A stretch of 64,000 bases of DNA from Propionispora sp. 2/2-37 (GTDB lineage Bacteria > Bacillota > Negativicutes > Propionisporales > Propionisporaceae). Below the pieces are notes generated by a model that made no database searches, was not told the DNA's origin, and saw only the letters and a program-made list of their open reading frames with translations. Shown piece after piece: positions 17,685 through 26,380 of this stretch; position 1 is the stretch's first letter; every line of letters starts with the position of its first letter. Where the stretch lies: positions 123,836 through 187,835 of the forward strand of contig NZ_CYSP01000009.1 of NCBI RefSeq assembly GCF_001298735.1, given 5' to 3'. A program made the translations under genes and the position numbers.

Positions 17685-18119
17685 ATGAACGAAATTATAG
17701 CAAGATTAAAAGAACAGGGGTATCGACTGACATCTCAACGCAAAGCTATTGTACTAAGGGTGACTGAGGCTGCGGAGCCCTTGACAGCCATCCTGATTTG
17801 GCAGAGTGTGCGTCAGGAATACCCTAATATTAGTTTGGATACCGTTTATCGCAATCTTAATGTACTGGCTGAGATGGGGATACTAATTCCCATTGGCAGT
17901 GCCGGAAAAGATGGAGTTCGCTATGAACTTGTCCATTCGGCACACCACCATCATATTGTTTGTGTAAAATGCGGACAAAGCAGGTGCATTGACTATTGTC
18001 CGGTTAATCAAGATTTGCTGGATATAGTGCATGCGTCCGGTTACGATCTTATCCGTCACACAGTTGAGTTTTTTGGTGTATGCGCTGTCTGTCAGAATAC
18101 AAAAGGGGCATTAGAATGA
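17685..18119 (+). CDS. Fur-family metalloregulator, probably zinc-responsive (Zur)
   Basis: A 144 aa Fur-family repressor: winged helix (LKEQGYRLTSQRKAIVLRV, SLDTVYRNLNVLAEMGIL) and a dimerisation domain with the histidine-rich HSAHHHHIVCVKCGQ motif and paired CxxC sites (CVKC, CAVC) for structural zinc. Its stop overlaps the start of znuC in ATGA, so they are translationally coupled. The ABC genes downstream are of the zinc/manganese class, which favours a Zur role, but Fur, Zur and PerR cannot be separated with certainty from sequence alone. Confidence 0.9.
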   Translation: MNEIIARLKEQGYRLTSQRKAIVLRVTEAAEPLTAILIWQSVRQEYPNISLDTVYRNLNVLAEMGILIPIGSAGKDGVRYELVHSAHHHHIVCVKCGQSRCIDYCPVNQDLLDIVHASGYDLIRHTVEFFGVCAVCQNTKGALE

Positions 18120-18832
18120 ACGGTGTGAAAGTAAATCATATTTCATTTTCCTATGGAAGTAATCCGGTACTTGAAGATATAACCATGACAGTAGAAGACG
18201 GCGAATTTTTAGCCGTTTTTGGGCCGAATGGTGCCGGTAAAAGTACTTTGCTTAAAATTATTGCCGGTGTTTTACTTCCAGATAAGGGGAAAATAGAGGT
18301 GTGCGAACGAGAACTCCTGAAGGCCAGGCGGAACGGAATGATTAGTTACGTGCCTCAAAATTATGGGAAAAATACGTCTGATTTTCCGATTACAGTTGCT
18401 GAAGTCGTTGCTTTAGGTTTGGTTTCGGGAAAATATTCATATGGATATAGAAAGAAAGTATCACAGCATATAATCGAACACATGTTAGAATTGGTGCAAG
18501 CCGCTGATTTACGGGATCGCCGAATAGGAGAACTGTCCGGCGGACAGCAGCAAAGAGTTATGGTTGCTATGGCATTGGCTAAAAATCCTAAATTATTGCT
18601 TTTGGACGAGCCCACAAGCGGTATTGATTACGCGGCAAGTCACAGAATTTATGAATTATTGGGTACGCTGAACAAGAATTTGGGAATTACTGTGATTATG
18701 ATTTCTCATGATATAAAAAATGCAGCTGTTTGGGCCACCAGTGTGGCTTGTATAAATCGTGGTTTATGTTTCCGCGGAAATAGTGAAGAATTTCGTATAA
18801 CTCATGAACAGGGCCGTCACTTATGGTATTAG
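18116..18832 (+). CDS. znuC: Zinc/manganese ABC transporter ATP-binding protein
   Basis: The 238 aa ATPase has Walker A FGPNGAGKSTLLKII (about 37-50), Q-loop YVPQNYGKNTSDFP, signature LSGGQQQRVMVAMAL (about 140) and Walker B LLLLDEPTSGID. Family resemblance is to the ZnuC/MntB class, supported by the Fur-type regulator upstream and the ZnuB-like permease downstream. ATG 18116 overlaps the regulator stop; AAAAGGGG gives the ribosome binding site. No solute-binding protein gene is in this cluster, so ZnuA must be elsewhere. Confidence 0.92.
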   Translation: MNGVKVNHISFSYGSNPVLEDITMTVEDGEFLAVFGPNGAGKSTLLKIIAGVLLPDKGKIEVCERELLKARRNGMISYVPQNYGKNTSDFPITVAEVVALGLVSGKYSYGYRKKVSQHIIEHMLELVQAADLRDRRIGELSGGQQQRVMVAMALAKNPKLLLLDEPTSGIDYAASHRIYELLGTLNKNLGITVIMISHDIKNAAVWATSVACINRGLCFRGNSEEFRITHEQGRHLWY

Positions 18833-18854
18833 TCTCAAAAAAGAAGGTGAGGTG

Positions 18855-19676
18855 ATGGTATTGGAATTCTTGCAATATGATTTTATGCAACGGGCTTTCG
18901 CTGCTGGTTTAATTACCGCGGTTGTGTGTCCGCTGATCGGTATTTTTGTAGTTGTCCGTCGGCAATCGCTAATCGGTGATGGGTTAGGGCATATCGCTTT
19001 TGCCGGAGTTGCTGCCGGTCACATGGCTGGCATATATCCCATCGTAGGTGCATTGCTTTTGACTTTGGGCGGAGCAGTGGGCATTGAATTAATAAGGAGA
19101 CGACACTCACAGTATTCCGATATGGGTCTGGCCATTATTTTTTATGCAGGTGTGGCAATGGCTATTATTTTGAGTACAATGACTAAAATTCCTAGTTCAG
19201 GATTGTTAAGTTTTCTTTTTGGCAGTATTGTTACCGTTACCGGTAATGATGTGCTTTTGATTGCGATTTCGGGTAGCGTTATTTGTATCATTTTATATTT
19301 TGGATACAATCAATTGCTGTTGGCGGCTTTTAATGAAGATATAGCGAAAGTGTCCGGAATCAACACTGGTATGGTTAGTATGGTGTTTAGTATATTAACG
19401 GCTTTAGTTGTAGTTGTTGGCATGACTATTGTAGGAATATTGCTTGTTAGTGCTTTGATGATCGTGCCTGTGGCAGCAGCACACCTGCTTCACAAGGGTT
19501 TTAAGACTACTGCGGTATGGGCGGTATGCTTTTCAGTGTTATCGGTAGTAACGGGGCTGACTTCTTCTTTTTATTTGGATGTTGCGCCGGGTGGCACTAT
19601 TGTTATGACGGCAATTGCTTTATATATAGTCACCGGCATGATTCAGGCATGGCAGAGCCGGAGTGTCAGGCAATAA
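18855..19676 (+). CDS. znuB: Zinc/manganese ABC transporter permease
   Basis: A 273 aa ABC-3 family permease with about eight hydrophobic segments, beginning LEFLQYDFMQRAFAAGLITAVVCPLIGIFVVVRRQSLIGDGLGHIAFAG, the family start. The GLGHIAFAGVAAG and FNEDIAKVSGI elements are conserved in ZnuB/MntC. ATG 18855 is preceded by AAGGTGAGGTG and starts 22 bases after znuC. Together with the regulator this forms an import operon for zinc or manganese. Confidence 0.93.
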   Translation: MVLEFLQYDFMQRAFAAGLITAVVCPLIGIFVVVRRQSLIGDGLGHIAFAGVAAGHMAGIYPIVGALLLTLGGAVGIELIRRRHSQYSDMGLAIIFYAGVAMAIILSTMTKIPSSGLLSFLFGSIVTVTGNDVLLIAISGSVICIILYFGYNQLLLAAFNEDIAKVSGINTGMVSMVFSILTALVVVVGMTIVGILLVSALMIVPVAAAHLLHKGFKTTAVWAVCFSVLSVVTGLTSSFYLDVAPGGTIVMTAIALYIVTGMIQAWQSRSVRQ

Positions 19677-19678
19677 TG

Positions 19679-20605
19679 CTATTTTCTATCGGGCAGCAAA
19701 AAGATAATCAATCGTGCATATTGGCGGGTAAACGGTAAAACGAATAAGGACGAAATTAGATTAAATAGAGTATGGATATAGGCAATTTGTACACTAAAAT
19801 TGTCGGAAAACAACCGAGTTAGGAGAGTCAGTGTGCTGGTAAACGGCAAGGCAACAACTACGCCGAGAAGATTTAGGAGAAGATGTGCTGCAGCTACACG
19901 ACGTCCCGCCAGCGGAGAAGCTGCTCCCAAGAGCAGAGAGGAAAAGCAGGAGCCGATATTGTTGCCGTAAATAATATAAGCAGCACTGTCCAAAGACAAG
20001 AAACCATCTGCAGCTAGGGCCATGACTATTCCTGTAGCTGCGCTGCTCGACTGAAACAAAATAGTAATGAGTATGCCTGCGAGAATACCGTATCCGGGAT
20101 TCTGCTGTGTAATGGCGAGACATTGCATAAGGAGGGTGTGTTCAGTGAGGCGGTTCAGGGCATTGGATAAATGATTTAGTCCGATAAACAAGCTAAGCAT
20201 TCCTATGGCAAACATGCATGGGTAGCGCAATTTTTTTACCAGGATCATGAGTAAGGCTGTTAGCACCAATGCCGGCAGGGTGTGGTTTTCCGGGAGGGTC
20301 AGCGTCATCAACTGTACAGTAGAACAAGTACCAATATTGGCACCGAGGATAATCCCCAGAGCTTGATAAAAAGATAAATAGTTTGCGCTTACCAGCCCGA
20401 TCGTAATTAGTGTTAAAGCACTGCTGCTTTGCATCAAAGCGGAGGCAATTGTACCTAGTACCATCCCGCGCCATGGTGTTATTGTCATCTTATGCAGGAT
20501 TTGTTGTACTCGATGCCAAAATAAATGCTGTAAACTAAAGCGCATTAGGAAAATCCCGCTGAGCAACAGGCTAATCCCTACTATCAAAGTAATTAGAATA
20601 TGCAA
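19679..20605 (-). CDS. Na/Pi-cotransporter family protein
   Basis: A 308 aa membrane protein with the inverted-repeat hallmark of the PF02690 Na+/phosphate symporter family: two QSSSA motifs (ALMQSSSALTLITIGLV around 58 and LFQSSSAATGIVMALAA around 185) with following GANIGTC and GNNIGSC turns. About eight membrane spans. It lacks the C-terminal PhoU-like domain found in longer family members. It converges on znuB with a 2 base gap and is probably a separate unit. Confidence 0.88.
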   Translation of the reverse strand: MHILITLIVGISLLLSGIFLMRFSLQHLFWHRVQQILHKMTITPWRGMVLGTIASALMQSSSALTLITIGLVSANYLSFYQALGIILGANIGTCSTVQLMTLTLPENHTLPALVLTALLMILVKKLRYPCMFAIGMLSLFIGLNHLSNALNRLTEHTLLMQCLAITQQNPGYGILAGILITILFQSSSAATGIVMALAADGFLSLDSAAYIIYGNNIGSCFSSLLLGAASPLAGRRVAAAHLLLNLLGVVVALPFTSTLTLLTRLFSDNFSVQIAYIHTLFNLISSLFVLPFTRQYARLIIFLLPDRK

Positions 20606-20692
20606 AATATTATACCTCCGTTTTTTTCTTTTACACTGTATGAATTTGTTGTAGAGAATATAATAACGAGTAGATTTTTGTAAAAAACATAT

Positions 20693-20887
20693 TGGCTGTT
20701 GACGAGCTTGCCGGTTTTATCACTGCTTGCGCTTTAGTCAGCCGGACAAGAGTTTGGACAATCTGGAAGTGATATCAGTTATAAAAAGATGAAAGACAGG
20801 GCGTTTGCCAAAGCGGTTAACCGGGGGACTATTCTGCTCAGTGCCAATGATATGCGGGTCGATATGAAGGAGCGATTGAATTTGTAA
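20693..20887 (+). pseudogene. Remnant of an HD-superfamily hydrolase gene (C-terminal end)
   Basis: Three frames together encode the end of a predicted HD hydrolase (COG2316 type): AVDELAGFITACALV at 20693-20738, then PDKSLDNLEVISVIK, then KKMKDRAFAKAVNRG and a tail ending at 20887. At least two frameshifts separate the pieces, and the HD metal-binding N-terminal part is absent. The rest of the 480 base gap to yyaC holds only a terminator and a sporulation-type promoter. Family assignment is by eye from the conserved VDELxGxI / KxxxKxFAxxVNR pattern. Confidence 0.65.
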
Positions 20888-20980
20888 AAATAGCCTTGGC
20901 TAATGCTGTTAAACAGCTGCAATATCGATGTTGGCTATTGACGGTTAGGCAGAACAATCGAAAAACTATTAAGTATAAAA

Positions 20981-21025
20981 ACAGCAAGCTTGCATCCAAA
21001 ATTTGGTTCAAGCTTGCTGCTTTTA
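20981..21025 (+). terminator. Terminator downstream of the HD remnant
   Basis: AGCAAGCTTG (20983-20992) pairs with CAAGCTTGCT (21009-21018), followed by GCTTTTA. Confidence 0.65.
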
Positions 21026-21030
21026 TAGAA

Positions 21031-21057
21031 ATATCATGTGGACGGGCGGCATATAAA
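21031..21057 (+). promoter_or_regulatory. Sigma-E-like promoter for yyaC
   Basis: ATA at 21031-21033, 16 bases, then CATATAAA at 21050-21057. The mother-cell sigma-E consensus is ATA-N16-CATACAnT, so one of the conserved -10 positions differs. It lies about 30 bases before the yyaC start. Confidence 0.4.
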
Positions 21058-21085
21058 TTAGTATTTGCAGAGAAGGAGAGAGCAT

Positions 21086-21673
21086 ATGGACAGGAATCTC
21101 CTGAAAGTAAAGACTCATTTATATGAAGCTGACGCCTATGAAAAAGTATATCAACAAATAGTCTGGCTCTTAAAAAGGCAACTAGATAGTATGATTCGTC
21201 CGGTTGTTGTTTTATGTATTGGTTCAGACCGTTATACAGGCGATGCTTTAGGACCTTTAACTGGAAGTTATTTGGAAGAAAGAAATGCTTTTCGCGTTTT
21301 TGGTACCATGAATTATCCCGTACATGCCGGAAATCTGGTGGAAGTAATCAATAGAATCGAGAATGAATATGGGAATCCTGTCATTATTGCTGTAGACGCT
21401 TGTCTGGGGAAACAGGCGGAAGTAGGAAATATCGAAGTATGGGAAGGCAGTATACGGGCAGGCAGTGCGGTAGGAAATCAACTTCCGCCGGTTGGACATA
21501 TTTCCGTTATTGGTGTGGTGAATTCAGGAAGTGCATCGGGATATATCAATTTGCAGACGACTCCACTTTCCATGGTAATAAACATCAGCAAGATCATCAG
21601 CCGTGCTTTACAAGCCGCACTACAACAATATCCTCAGGAAGCGATACAAGCCCATACCGCCAAGTCTTCTTAG
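21086..21673 (+). CDS. yyaC: Spore protease YyaC
   Basis: YyaC (DUF1256) is a germination-protease-like protein restricted to spore formers. The product from ATG 21086 is about 195 aa. It contains the family elements PVVVLCIGSDRYTGDALGPLTGSYL (about 40-65), IIAVDACLGKQAEVGNIEV (about 100) and ISVIGVVNSGSASGYINLQTTPL (about 145-165). AGAAGGAGAG precedes the ATG; the longer frame from 21065 has no binding site of its own. It directly precedes sigK, as in several spore formers. Confidence 0.93.
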   Translation: MDRNLLKVKTHLYEADAYEKVYQQIVWLLKRQLDSMIRPVVVLCIGSDRYTGDALGPLTGSYLEERNAFRVFGTMNYPVHAGNLVEVINRIENEYGNPVIIAVDACLGKQAEVGNIEVWEGSIRAGSAVGNQLPPVGHISVIGVVNSGSASGYINLQTTPLSMVINISKIISRALQAALQQYPQEAIQAHTAKSS

Positions 21674-21759
21674 TCTCGGAAAAGTTGATCCCAGGTCATA
21701 TACATACTGATTAGGACAATAGCAAGAAGAATCCCCAAATCACCGATGTATTCATGCAT
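21670..21759 (-). CDS. Possible 29-residue hydrophobic peptide
   Basis: A leftward ORF with AAAGGCGGTG about 8 bases before its ATG encodes one hydrophobic helix (IGDLGILLAIVLISMYMTW) followed by a polar end. Its 3' end overlaps the yyaC stop antisense. No family recognised. The good ribosome binding site and the single-helix layout make it a plausible small membrane peptide. Confidence 0.35.
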   Translation of the reverse strand: MHEYIGDLGILLAIVLISMYMTWDQLFRD

Positions 21760-21864
21760 ACTATTCACCGCCTTTACATGATTGCGTATATTAGCCAGAT
21801 GGTTAGTTTCTTTATGTAACATTGTTGGATAATTTTCTCAGCAAGAAATCACAGACTGACAAGC

Positions 21865-21891
21865 ACAATCGTGCCTCTTTCTCCATAGAAT
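21865..21891 (+). promoter_or_regulatory. Sigma-E-like promoter for sigK
   Basis: ACA at 21865-21867, 16 bases, CATAGAAT at 21884-21891. The -10 matches the sigma-E form CATAnAnT; the -35 is ACA instead of ATA. The start codon lies 30 bases downstream. sigK is sigma-E dependent in Bacillus, which supports the call. Confidence 0.45.
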
Positions 21892-21920
21892 GAACAGATA
21901 GATTGACGGGAGGGATCAGC

Positions 21921-22367
21921 TTGTTATCTGTTTTTGCTGTTTTGGCCACAGCCGTAGTGCAGGGAATTACATTATTAGTATCCTATATAACAAATAATAC
22001 GTTTCCTTTGCCTTTGTCCGAAAAAGAAGAGCAGATTTATTTAGAAAAACTCAAAAATGGTGATGAAAAAGCAAAGAATGTGTTGATTGAACATAATTTA
22101 CGATTGGTAGCGCATATTGTTAAGAAATTTGATAATACCGGTGAAGATGTTGATGACTTAATATCGATTGGAACCATTGGCCTGATTAAAGCTATCAATA
22201 CCTTTGACACTGCAAAAAAAATTAGATTGGCTACTTATGCGGCCCGCTGTATTGAAAATGAGATACTAATGCACCTTCGAAGTACACGCCGGATGCGTTC
22301 GGAAGTGAGTCTATATGATCCTATTGGAGTAGATAAGGAGGGGAACGAGTTCCTTTCTACGGTTTAG
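21921..22367 (+). CDS. sigK: RNA polymerase sigma-K factor, N-terminal part (split gene)
   Basis: This is the SpoIVCB half of sigma-K, the late mother-cell sigma factor. From TTG 21921 (GGGAGGG six bases upstream) it has the pro-sequence [20 protein letters not shown], then Tyr, matching the site where SpoIVFB cuts pro-sigma-K, then region 2 ([48 protein letters not shown]). The frame runs through [12 protein letters not shown] and then, past the crossover at 22347, meets a stop at 22365. Region 4 lies at 36225-36494. In this arrangement the gene is inactive until the intervening element is cut out. Confidence 0.96.
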   Translation: MLSVFAVLATAVVQGITLLVSYITNNTFPLPLSEKEEQIYLEKLKNGDEKAKNVLIEHNLRLVAHIVKKFDNTGEDVDDLISIGTIGLIKAINTFDTAKKIRLATYAARCIENEILMHLRSTRRMRSEVSLYDPIGVDKEGNEFLSTV

Positions 22368-22369
22368 AC
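22338..22369. other. Left attachment site of the sigK element
   Basis: Core GAGGGGAACGA at 22338-22348, central dinucleotide GA at 22347-22348, then the 21 bp inner arm 22349-22369 containing CTACGGTTTAGAC. The arm is an inverted match of the inner arm at the right end in 18 of 21 positions. Confidence 0.88.
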
Positions 22370-22384
22370 GTATCAATGTTTCCG

Positions 22385-23947
22385 CTACTTCGGGAGCCTT
22401 GGAAAGAGGTCCATAGTGAATTCTTTTCCATTTTGGCTCTTTTCTTTTGTGTAAGTGGCATATTCTAAGACAGCTTTTAACATTTTATTTTTGGTTTCAG
22501 CATTTTCAATTTCATAATAGCTGTCTAGTAGTTTCTCCACTTTTGGAATGATATCCTTTTGGGCTTTTTCTTTTTTTAGTTCAACTTCTAAAATTGTATT
22601 GGTTTCTTCGATGCTGTCCGTAATGCCTATGATCCGGTCAGTTAATTTTTTTGCCCGTTCAACGAATGTTTTTTTATCATAAATGCCCTTTTCCAGAAGG
22701 TCATGAAGCCTGTCTTTTTGCTGTTCAGCCTCACGTAGTTCTTTTTGCAGGTACTGCAGGGTATGTCTTTTCGCATCTAATAGGGCTGTTTCTTCCATAG
22801 GAAGCTCATTTTCCCATTGCAGGCGGTATTGGTCTAACCAATTTGACAAGCCCTCTAATAAGGCGTTTTCGACGTAATCAAAGCGGCTGCTTTTATTGGT
22901 GCATTTGCCATAACACATAATATGGGGAGCCCTGTTTCCGTATGACCTAAATACCATCGATCGACCGCATACGCCACATTTAATTAATCCAGCCAAGGGA
23001 TTGGTAAGACCGTTAATGAGTTGATAGGGAGGATGATATTTGGTCTTGATGATATCCTGAACTTGGTAAAATTCTTCTAATGTGACGTATGGTTCATGAG
23101 CATTATGCACCCAGATTTGTTCGTTGCGGGGGCGGGATCGAGTAGCTTTTTTCTTTCCAGGCAGGGTGGACTTTTTAATCTCTTTCTTTTTCCAGGCAAT
23201 GACGCCGGCATAAACGGGATTTTTGAGTATATTTAGCACGGCGGAAGCAGTCCAAGGTTTCTCAGGGAAGTAGGAGGGATAGCCCATGGTGTTCAACTGG
23301 ATAGCTACTTTATTAGCACCCATCATTTCCGGATACAGTTTCCAAATGAGTTCAGCAGCGGCACTCTGATCCGGATTTTTAACCAGATAGCGGCGCCTGT
23401 CTTTTTTTTCAATAAGATAACCGAAGGGCGGGTATGTGCCGATATAATTACCCTCCTCGACAGAGCCTAGTCTGCCGCTTTGCAGACGCCTGGTGATCAG
23501 CTTCAACTCTTTACGGGCCATGAAGCCTTCAAACTCCATGTACTCTTCGTCAAATTCATCATTTAAGTCATAAAGTTTGCGTGGTGTAACGATTAGGGTG
23601 TTCGATTGTTTTAGCTTTTTTAGGATAATTCCTTGATCTTCCATGTCGCCGCGGCCAAGACGGTCAATGGCTACGCACCAGACTGAGTTCCATTTGCCGG
23701 CTTCAATTTCTTTCAAGAGTTCGATCATTTGGGGTCTATGGATAATGCTTTCGCCAGACTCGAGTTCTTCAAACTGTTTTGTAATTTTGACTCCATATTC
23801 CTTAGAAAGCTTTAAGAGGGCGGTTTTATGGCGTGCTAACGTTTCACCCTCACCACGGGCCTCAGCCTCGCGATCTTCACGCGATTTGCGGAGGTAAGCG
23901 CAGGCCGGCTCAAGGTTTTTATAGTTTACTTTATTTTTAGTATACAT
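22385..23947 (-). CDS. spoIVCA: Large serine recombinase, SpoIVCA-like
   Basis: The 520 aa protein is the presumed excisionase of the sigK element. It has an N-terminal resolvase domain with the catalytic serine in CAYLRKSREDREAEA (about residue 22) and conserved arginines in AIDRLGRGDMEDQG, a recombinase domain (GTYPPFGYLIEKKDRRR, NILKNPVYAGVIAWKKK), a zinc ribbon (CGVCGRSMVF with a later CYGKC) and a C-terminal coiled coil (about 390-460). This is the architecture of phage-type large serine integrases and SpoIVCA. It converges on the sigK N-terminal part, as in Bacillus. Expression would be expected in the mother cell. Confidence 0.94.
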   Translation of the reverse strand: MYTKNKVNYKNLEPACAYLRKSREDREAEARGEGETLARHKTALLKLSKEYGVKITKQFEELESGESIIHRPQMIELLKEIEAGKWNSVWCVAIDRLGRGDMEDQGIILKKLKQSNTLIVTPRKLYDLNDEFDEEYMEFEGFMARKELKLITRRLQSGRLGSVEEGNYIGTYPPFGYLIEKKDRRRYLVKNPDQSAAAELIWKLYPEMMGANKVAIQLNTMGYPSYFPEKPWTASAVLNILKNPVYAGVIAWKKKEIKKSTLPGKKKATRSRPRNEQIWVHNAHEPYVTLEEFYQVQDIIKTKYHPPYQLINGLTNPLAGLIKCGVCGRSMVFRSYGNRAPHIMCYGKCTNKSSRFDYVENALLEGLSNWLDQYRLQWENELPMEETALLDAKRHTLQYLQKELREAEQQKDRLHDLLEKGIYDKKTFVERAKKLTDRIIGITDSIEETNTILEVELKKEKAQKDIIPKVEKLLDSYYEIENAETKNKMLKAVLEYATYTKEKSQNGKEFTMDLFPRLPK

Positions 23948-24105
23948 AGTTGTACACCTACTAATTTATTATTTGAAGGTATAGTTGATTAATTGTCAAT
24001 GGGTTCATTTTATATTAATGTAACCTGGAAAATTGTTTCACGTGGAAAAAATTGGAATATATAATTCTCTGTTAAAATCTTTCTATGAGTTATATTCAAC
24101 TAAGG

Positions 24106-24145
24106 AAACACCTGTTAAAACTTGTATGGATTTAGCAGGTGTTTT
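24106..24145. terminator. Hairpin in the gap between recombinase and AraC gene
   Basis: AAACACCTG (24106-24114) and CAGGTGTTT (24136-24144), followed by TG. The surrounding gap (23948-24561) otherwise holds a decayed coding trace at about 24270-24392 (YQNPTEVGAVWHYETKN in one frame) that I cannot assign. Confidence 0.5.
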
Positions 24146-24561
24146 GTGGGTTTATCAGAATTTTAGAGGGAGAGGTTCAATTAGATTTTTATTATAAATT
24201 AGAAATTTTCATATCTTATGAGGAATAATAATGTTTAATCAAAAATGGACCGCGTATTATAGATCCTATGAAGAGCATAATGGTATCAAAATCCGACTGA
24301 AGTCGGAGCTGTCTGGCACTATGAAACTAAAAATTTCAATTATGCACGTTTTCGTATTATGGCTGTAGCTTGCAATAAAGAGTCGATGTGAAGACCAAAT
24401 TTAAAATTGTTTCATTTTTACGGATGTAAATTTTGTAGTTTACCAAAAAGGTTAAAATGCTGCTGAGGAACAAAGACAATGCAGTTTAAACCATATTGGA
24501 GCTACGCGGCAATATATATAGGTCATTGAAAGTTGCTGATAGGGAGGCCGTTGATTTAGAT

Positions 24562-25389
24562 ATGGACAAAAAAGAAAAGGTAAAGTATTGGATCCTACCA
24601 AAACTAAACAATCTGGAATTATTGCATGCAACCTATATAAATCATTCTTTTACGAAACATATTCATGAAGGATTTGCTATAGGCGTCATTGAACAGGGAG
24701 CACTTAAGTTTTCCTATCGAGGCAAAAAACTTATTGCTGGCCCGGGCTGTATTAATTTGGTCATTCCGGGAGAGGCCCATGACGGTACAGCTATGTCTGA
24801 TGAGGGATGGACCTATCGGATGTTTTATCTTGAATCGGAGATCCTAGAGCAAGCTGTTTATGAAATATCAGGTAAGGTGCGAAAACCTCCGTTTTTTGCC
24901 GAGGGGGTTATCAAAGATGATTATATGGCGCATTTCATTAGGAAATTTCACCTTTTACTAGAGAATTCAGCTACCCCGCTAATCGAACAAGAATCGATTC
25001 TATTAACCATGGTAACGGAATTTGTTTTACGTCACGCCGATGAATATTCAACTGTAAAAAGCGCAAAGCAGGACAACCAGGCGGTTAGCTTAGCACGTGA
25101 ATATATAGAGGATACCTATACACAAAATTTATCTCTTAAAAAGTTATCCGTTATTTGTAATCTTAGTCCGTTTCACTTGATTCGTATATTCAAAGAAAGT
25201 GTTGGAATTCCTCCACATGTATATCTGAAACAAGTTAGGATAAAACGGGCTAAAGAGCTTCTTGCTAAAGGGCTCTCCATGTCATTTATTGCTCAAGAAA
25301 CAGGTTTTGCGGACCAGAGCCACTTTGCCAAGCAATTTAAGCAAATTACCGGAATTACTCCTAAAAAATATAGCAATATCATACAATAA
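24562..25389 (+). CDS. AraC-family transcriptional regulator
   Basis: A 275 aa regulator with an N-terminal cupin-type sensor (THYINHSFTKHIHEGF-like segment, FSYRGKKLIAGPGCINLVIPGEAHDG, about 20-95) and a C-terminal double helix-turn-helix (LSLKKLSVICNLSPFHLIRIFKESVG and MSFIAQETGFADQSHFAKQFKQITGITPKKY, about 185-272). The ATG at 24562 is the most family-like start; AGGGAGG lies about 14 bases upstream. Inside the sigK element and 71 bases ahead of a B3/B4-domain gene, which it may regulate. Confidence 0.9.
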   Translation: MDKKEKVKYWILPKLNNLELLHATYINHSFTKHIHEGFAIGVIEQGALKFSYRGKKLIAGPGCINLVIPGEAHDGTAMSDEGWTYRMFYLESEILEQAVYEISGKVRKPPFFAEGVIKDDYMAHFIRKFHLLLENSATPLIEQESILLTMVTEFVLRHADEYSTVKSAKQDNQAVSLAREYIEDTYTQNLSLKKLSVICNLSPFHLIRIFKESVGIPPHVYLKQVRIKRAKELLAKGLSMSFIAQETGFADQSHFAKQFKQITGITPKKYSNIIQ

Positions 25390-25460
25390 TTTTCTCTGGC
25401 AGGGTTTTAAAATAAAGGCAACTATATTTAAAAACTTACTGATTATAGGAGATGTTTGAG

Positions 25461-26126
25461 ATGTTATCTGTTACAGAGCGATGGAAGCAGATCCATCAAG
25501 GCGCTAGCTTAGGGCTTATGGTTGTTAAGAATGTATCTTCTTTAGAACAATATGAAGCACTACAGGATTGTAAAAGAGATCTAGAGGCAGTACTCCGAGC
25601 GACCTTTACCAGTAAAGAAGAATTGTCTAAGTCTTTTCCCATTTCGGTTTATAGCGAATATTATAAGAGATATAAGAAGACGTACCATGTTTTTCAACAA
25701 TTGGAATCAATAATTTTTAAGGGGAAATCAATTCCTGATGTTTCGCCAGTTGTTGAATCTATGTTTATGGCGGAATTGAAAAATGGCCTGCTGACTGCTG
25801 GACATGAGTATGCTGCATTAAACCTTCCATTAACACTTGATGTAGCAACAGGAAATGAAACATATACTTTGATAAATGGGAAAAAACAGGCAGTAAAACC
25901 GCAAGATATGATACTTTCTGATGCTGCAGATATTATTTCAAGCATTATATACGGACCGGATTTACGTACCTGTATTTTACCGGATACCAAGGATGTTGTT
26001 TTTATCGTATATGCACCGGTAGGTATATCGAGGGACATGGTGATTAACCATTTCACGGATATATATGCCTACGTTAAACTAGCCTCGCCAGAGGCTAGAA
26101 TAGACCAACAACACGTATATGCCTAA
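25461..26126 (+). CDS. Stand-alone B3/B4-domain protein
   Basis: A 221 aa protein resembling the B3/B4 (tRNA-editing-like) domain of phenylalanyl-tRNA synthetase beta subunit, in its free-standing form (COG3382). Recognisable segments are SVYSEYYKRYKKTYHVFQQL, ESMFMAELKNGLLTAGHEY and ADIISSIIYGPDLRT. Free-standing members are thought to deacylate or bind amino acids, but this is not established. ATG 25461 has AGGAG nine bases upstream; the ATG at 25452 overlaps that site. It pairs with the AraC regulator, a combination common in Firmicutes, and ends in a strong terminator. Confidence 0.85.
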   Translation: MLSVTERWKQIHQGASLGLMVVKNVSSLEQYEALQDCKRDLEAVLRATFTSKEELSKSFPISVYSEYYKRYKKTYHVFQQLESIIFKGKSIPDVSPVVESMFMAELKNGLLTAGHEYAALNLPLTLDVATGNETYTLINGKKQAVKPQDMILSDAADIISSIIYGPDLRTCILPDTKDVVFIVYAPVGISRDMVINHFTDIYAYVKLASPEARIDQQHVYA

Positions 26127-26147
26127 AAGTAGTTTATATCGGCATTT

Positions 26148-26188
26148 AAGAGCCTCCTGTCGTAATTTTCTACAGCAGGAGGCTCTTA
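26148..26188. terminator. Terminator after the B3/B4 gene
   Basis: AAGAGCCTCCTG (26148-26159) pairs perfectly with CAGGAGGCTCTT (26176-26187). Confidence 0.75.
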
Positions 26189-26274
26189 CGTTGATATCTA
26201 TAGTTAGGTTTAAATTCTACGTCTGCCTTATTAAATGCATCAATCCATTGAAATAGTATTTCTTTGGGCTTCAT
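26170..26274 (-). pseudogene. Truncated NTF2/SnoaL-like gene start
   Basis: A leftward 34-codon ORF with GGAGG eight bases before its ATG begins MKPKEILFQWIDAFNKADVE, a typical first helix of SnoaL/NTF2-like proteins, then loses similarity and ends in the terminator of the neighbouring gene. About 100 residues of the family are missing, so I call it a truncated remnant. Confidence 0.45.
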
Positions 26275-26352
26275 AATGTTACCTCCAGTTTAGATACTAC
26301 AGGCATATTCGCTTTATGTGCTAATTATAACAAACAATTTTCGAGCGACGAA

Positions 26353-26380
26353 ACCCAGGCGCAATACGCCTGGGTGTTTT
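26353..26380. terminator. Strong hairpin terminator
   Basis: ACCCAGGCG (26353-26361) and CGCCTGGGT (26367-26375) with TTTT after it. It precedes a short stretch of decayed reading frames (26380-26620) in which a frame ending GQSHMVFKRR overlaps a second one, MSLEYFLEIYG, that has an in-frame TAG. Confidence 0.65.

Noticed and set aside
20693..20887. Intact small gene
   Set aside because: The similarity to the HD hydrolase end requires three frames, so no intact product is possible.
20896..21126. 76 aa open frame on the plus strand
   Set aside because: It runs through the terminator hairpin at 20983-21018 and the yyaC promoter, with no ribosome binding site or family resemblance.
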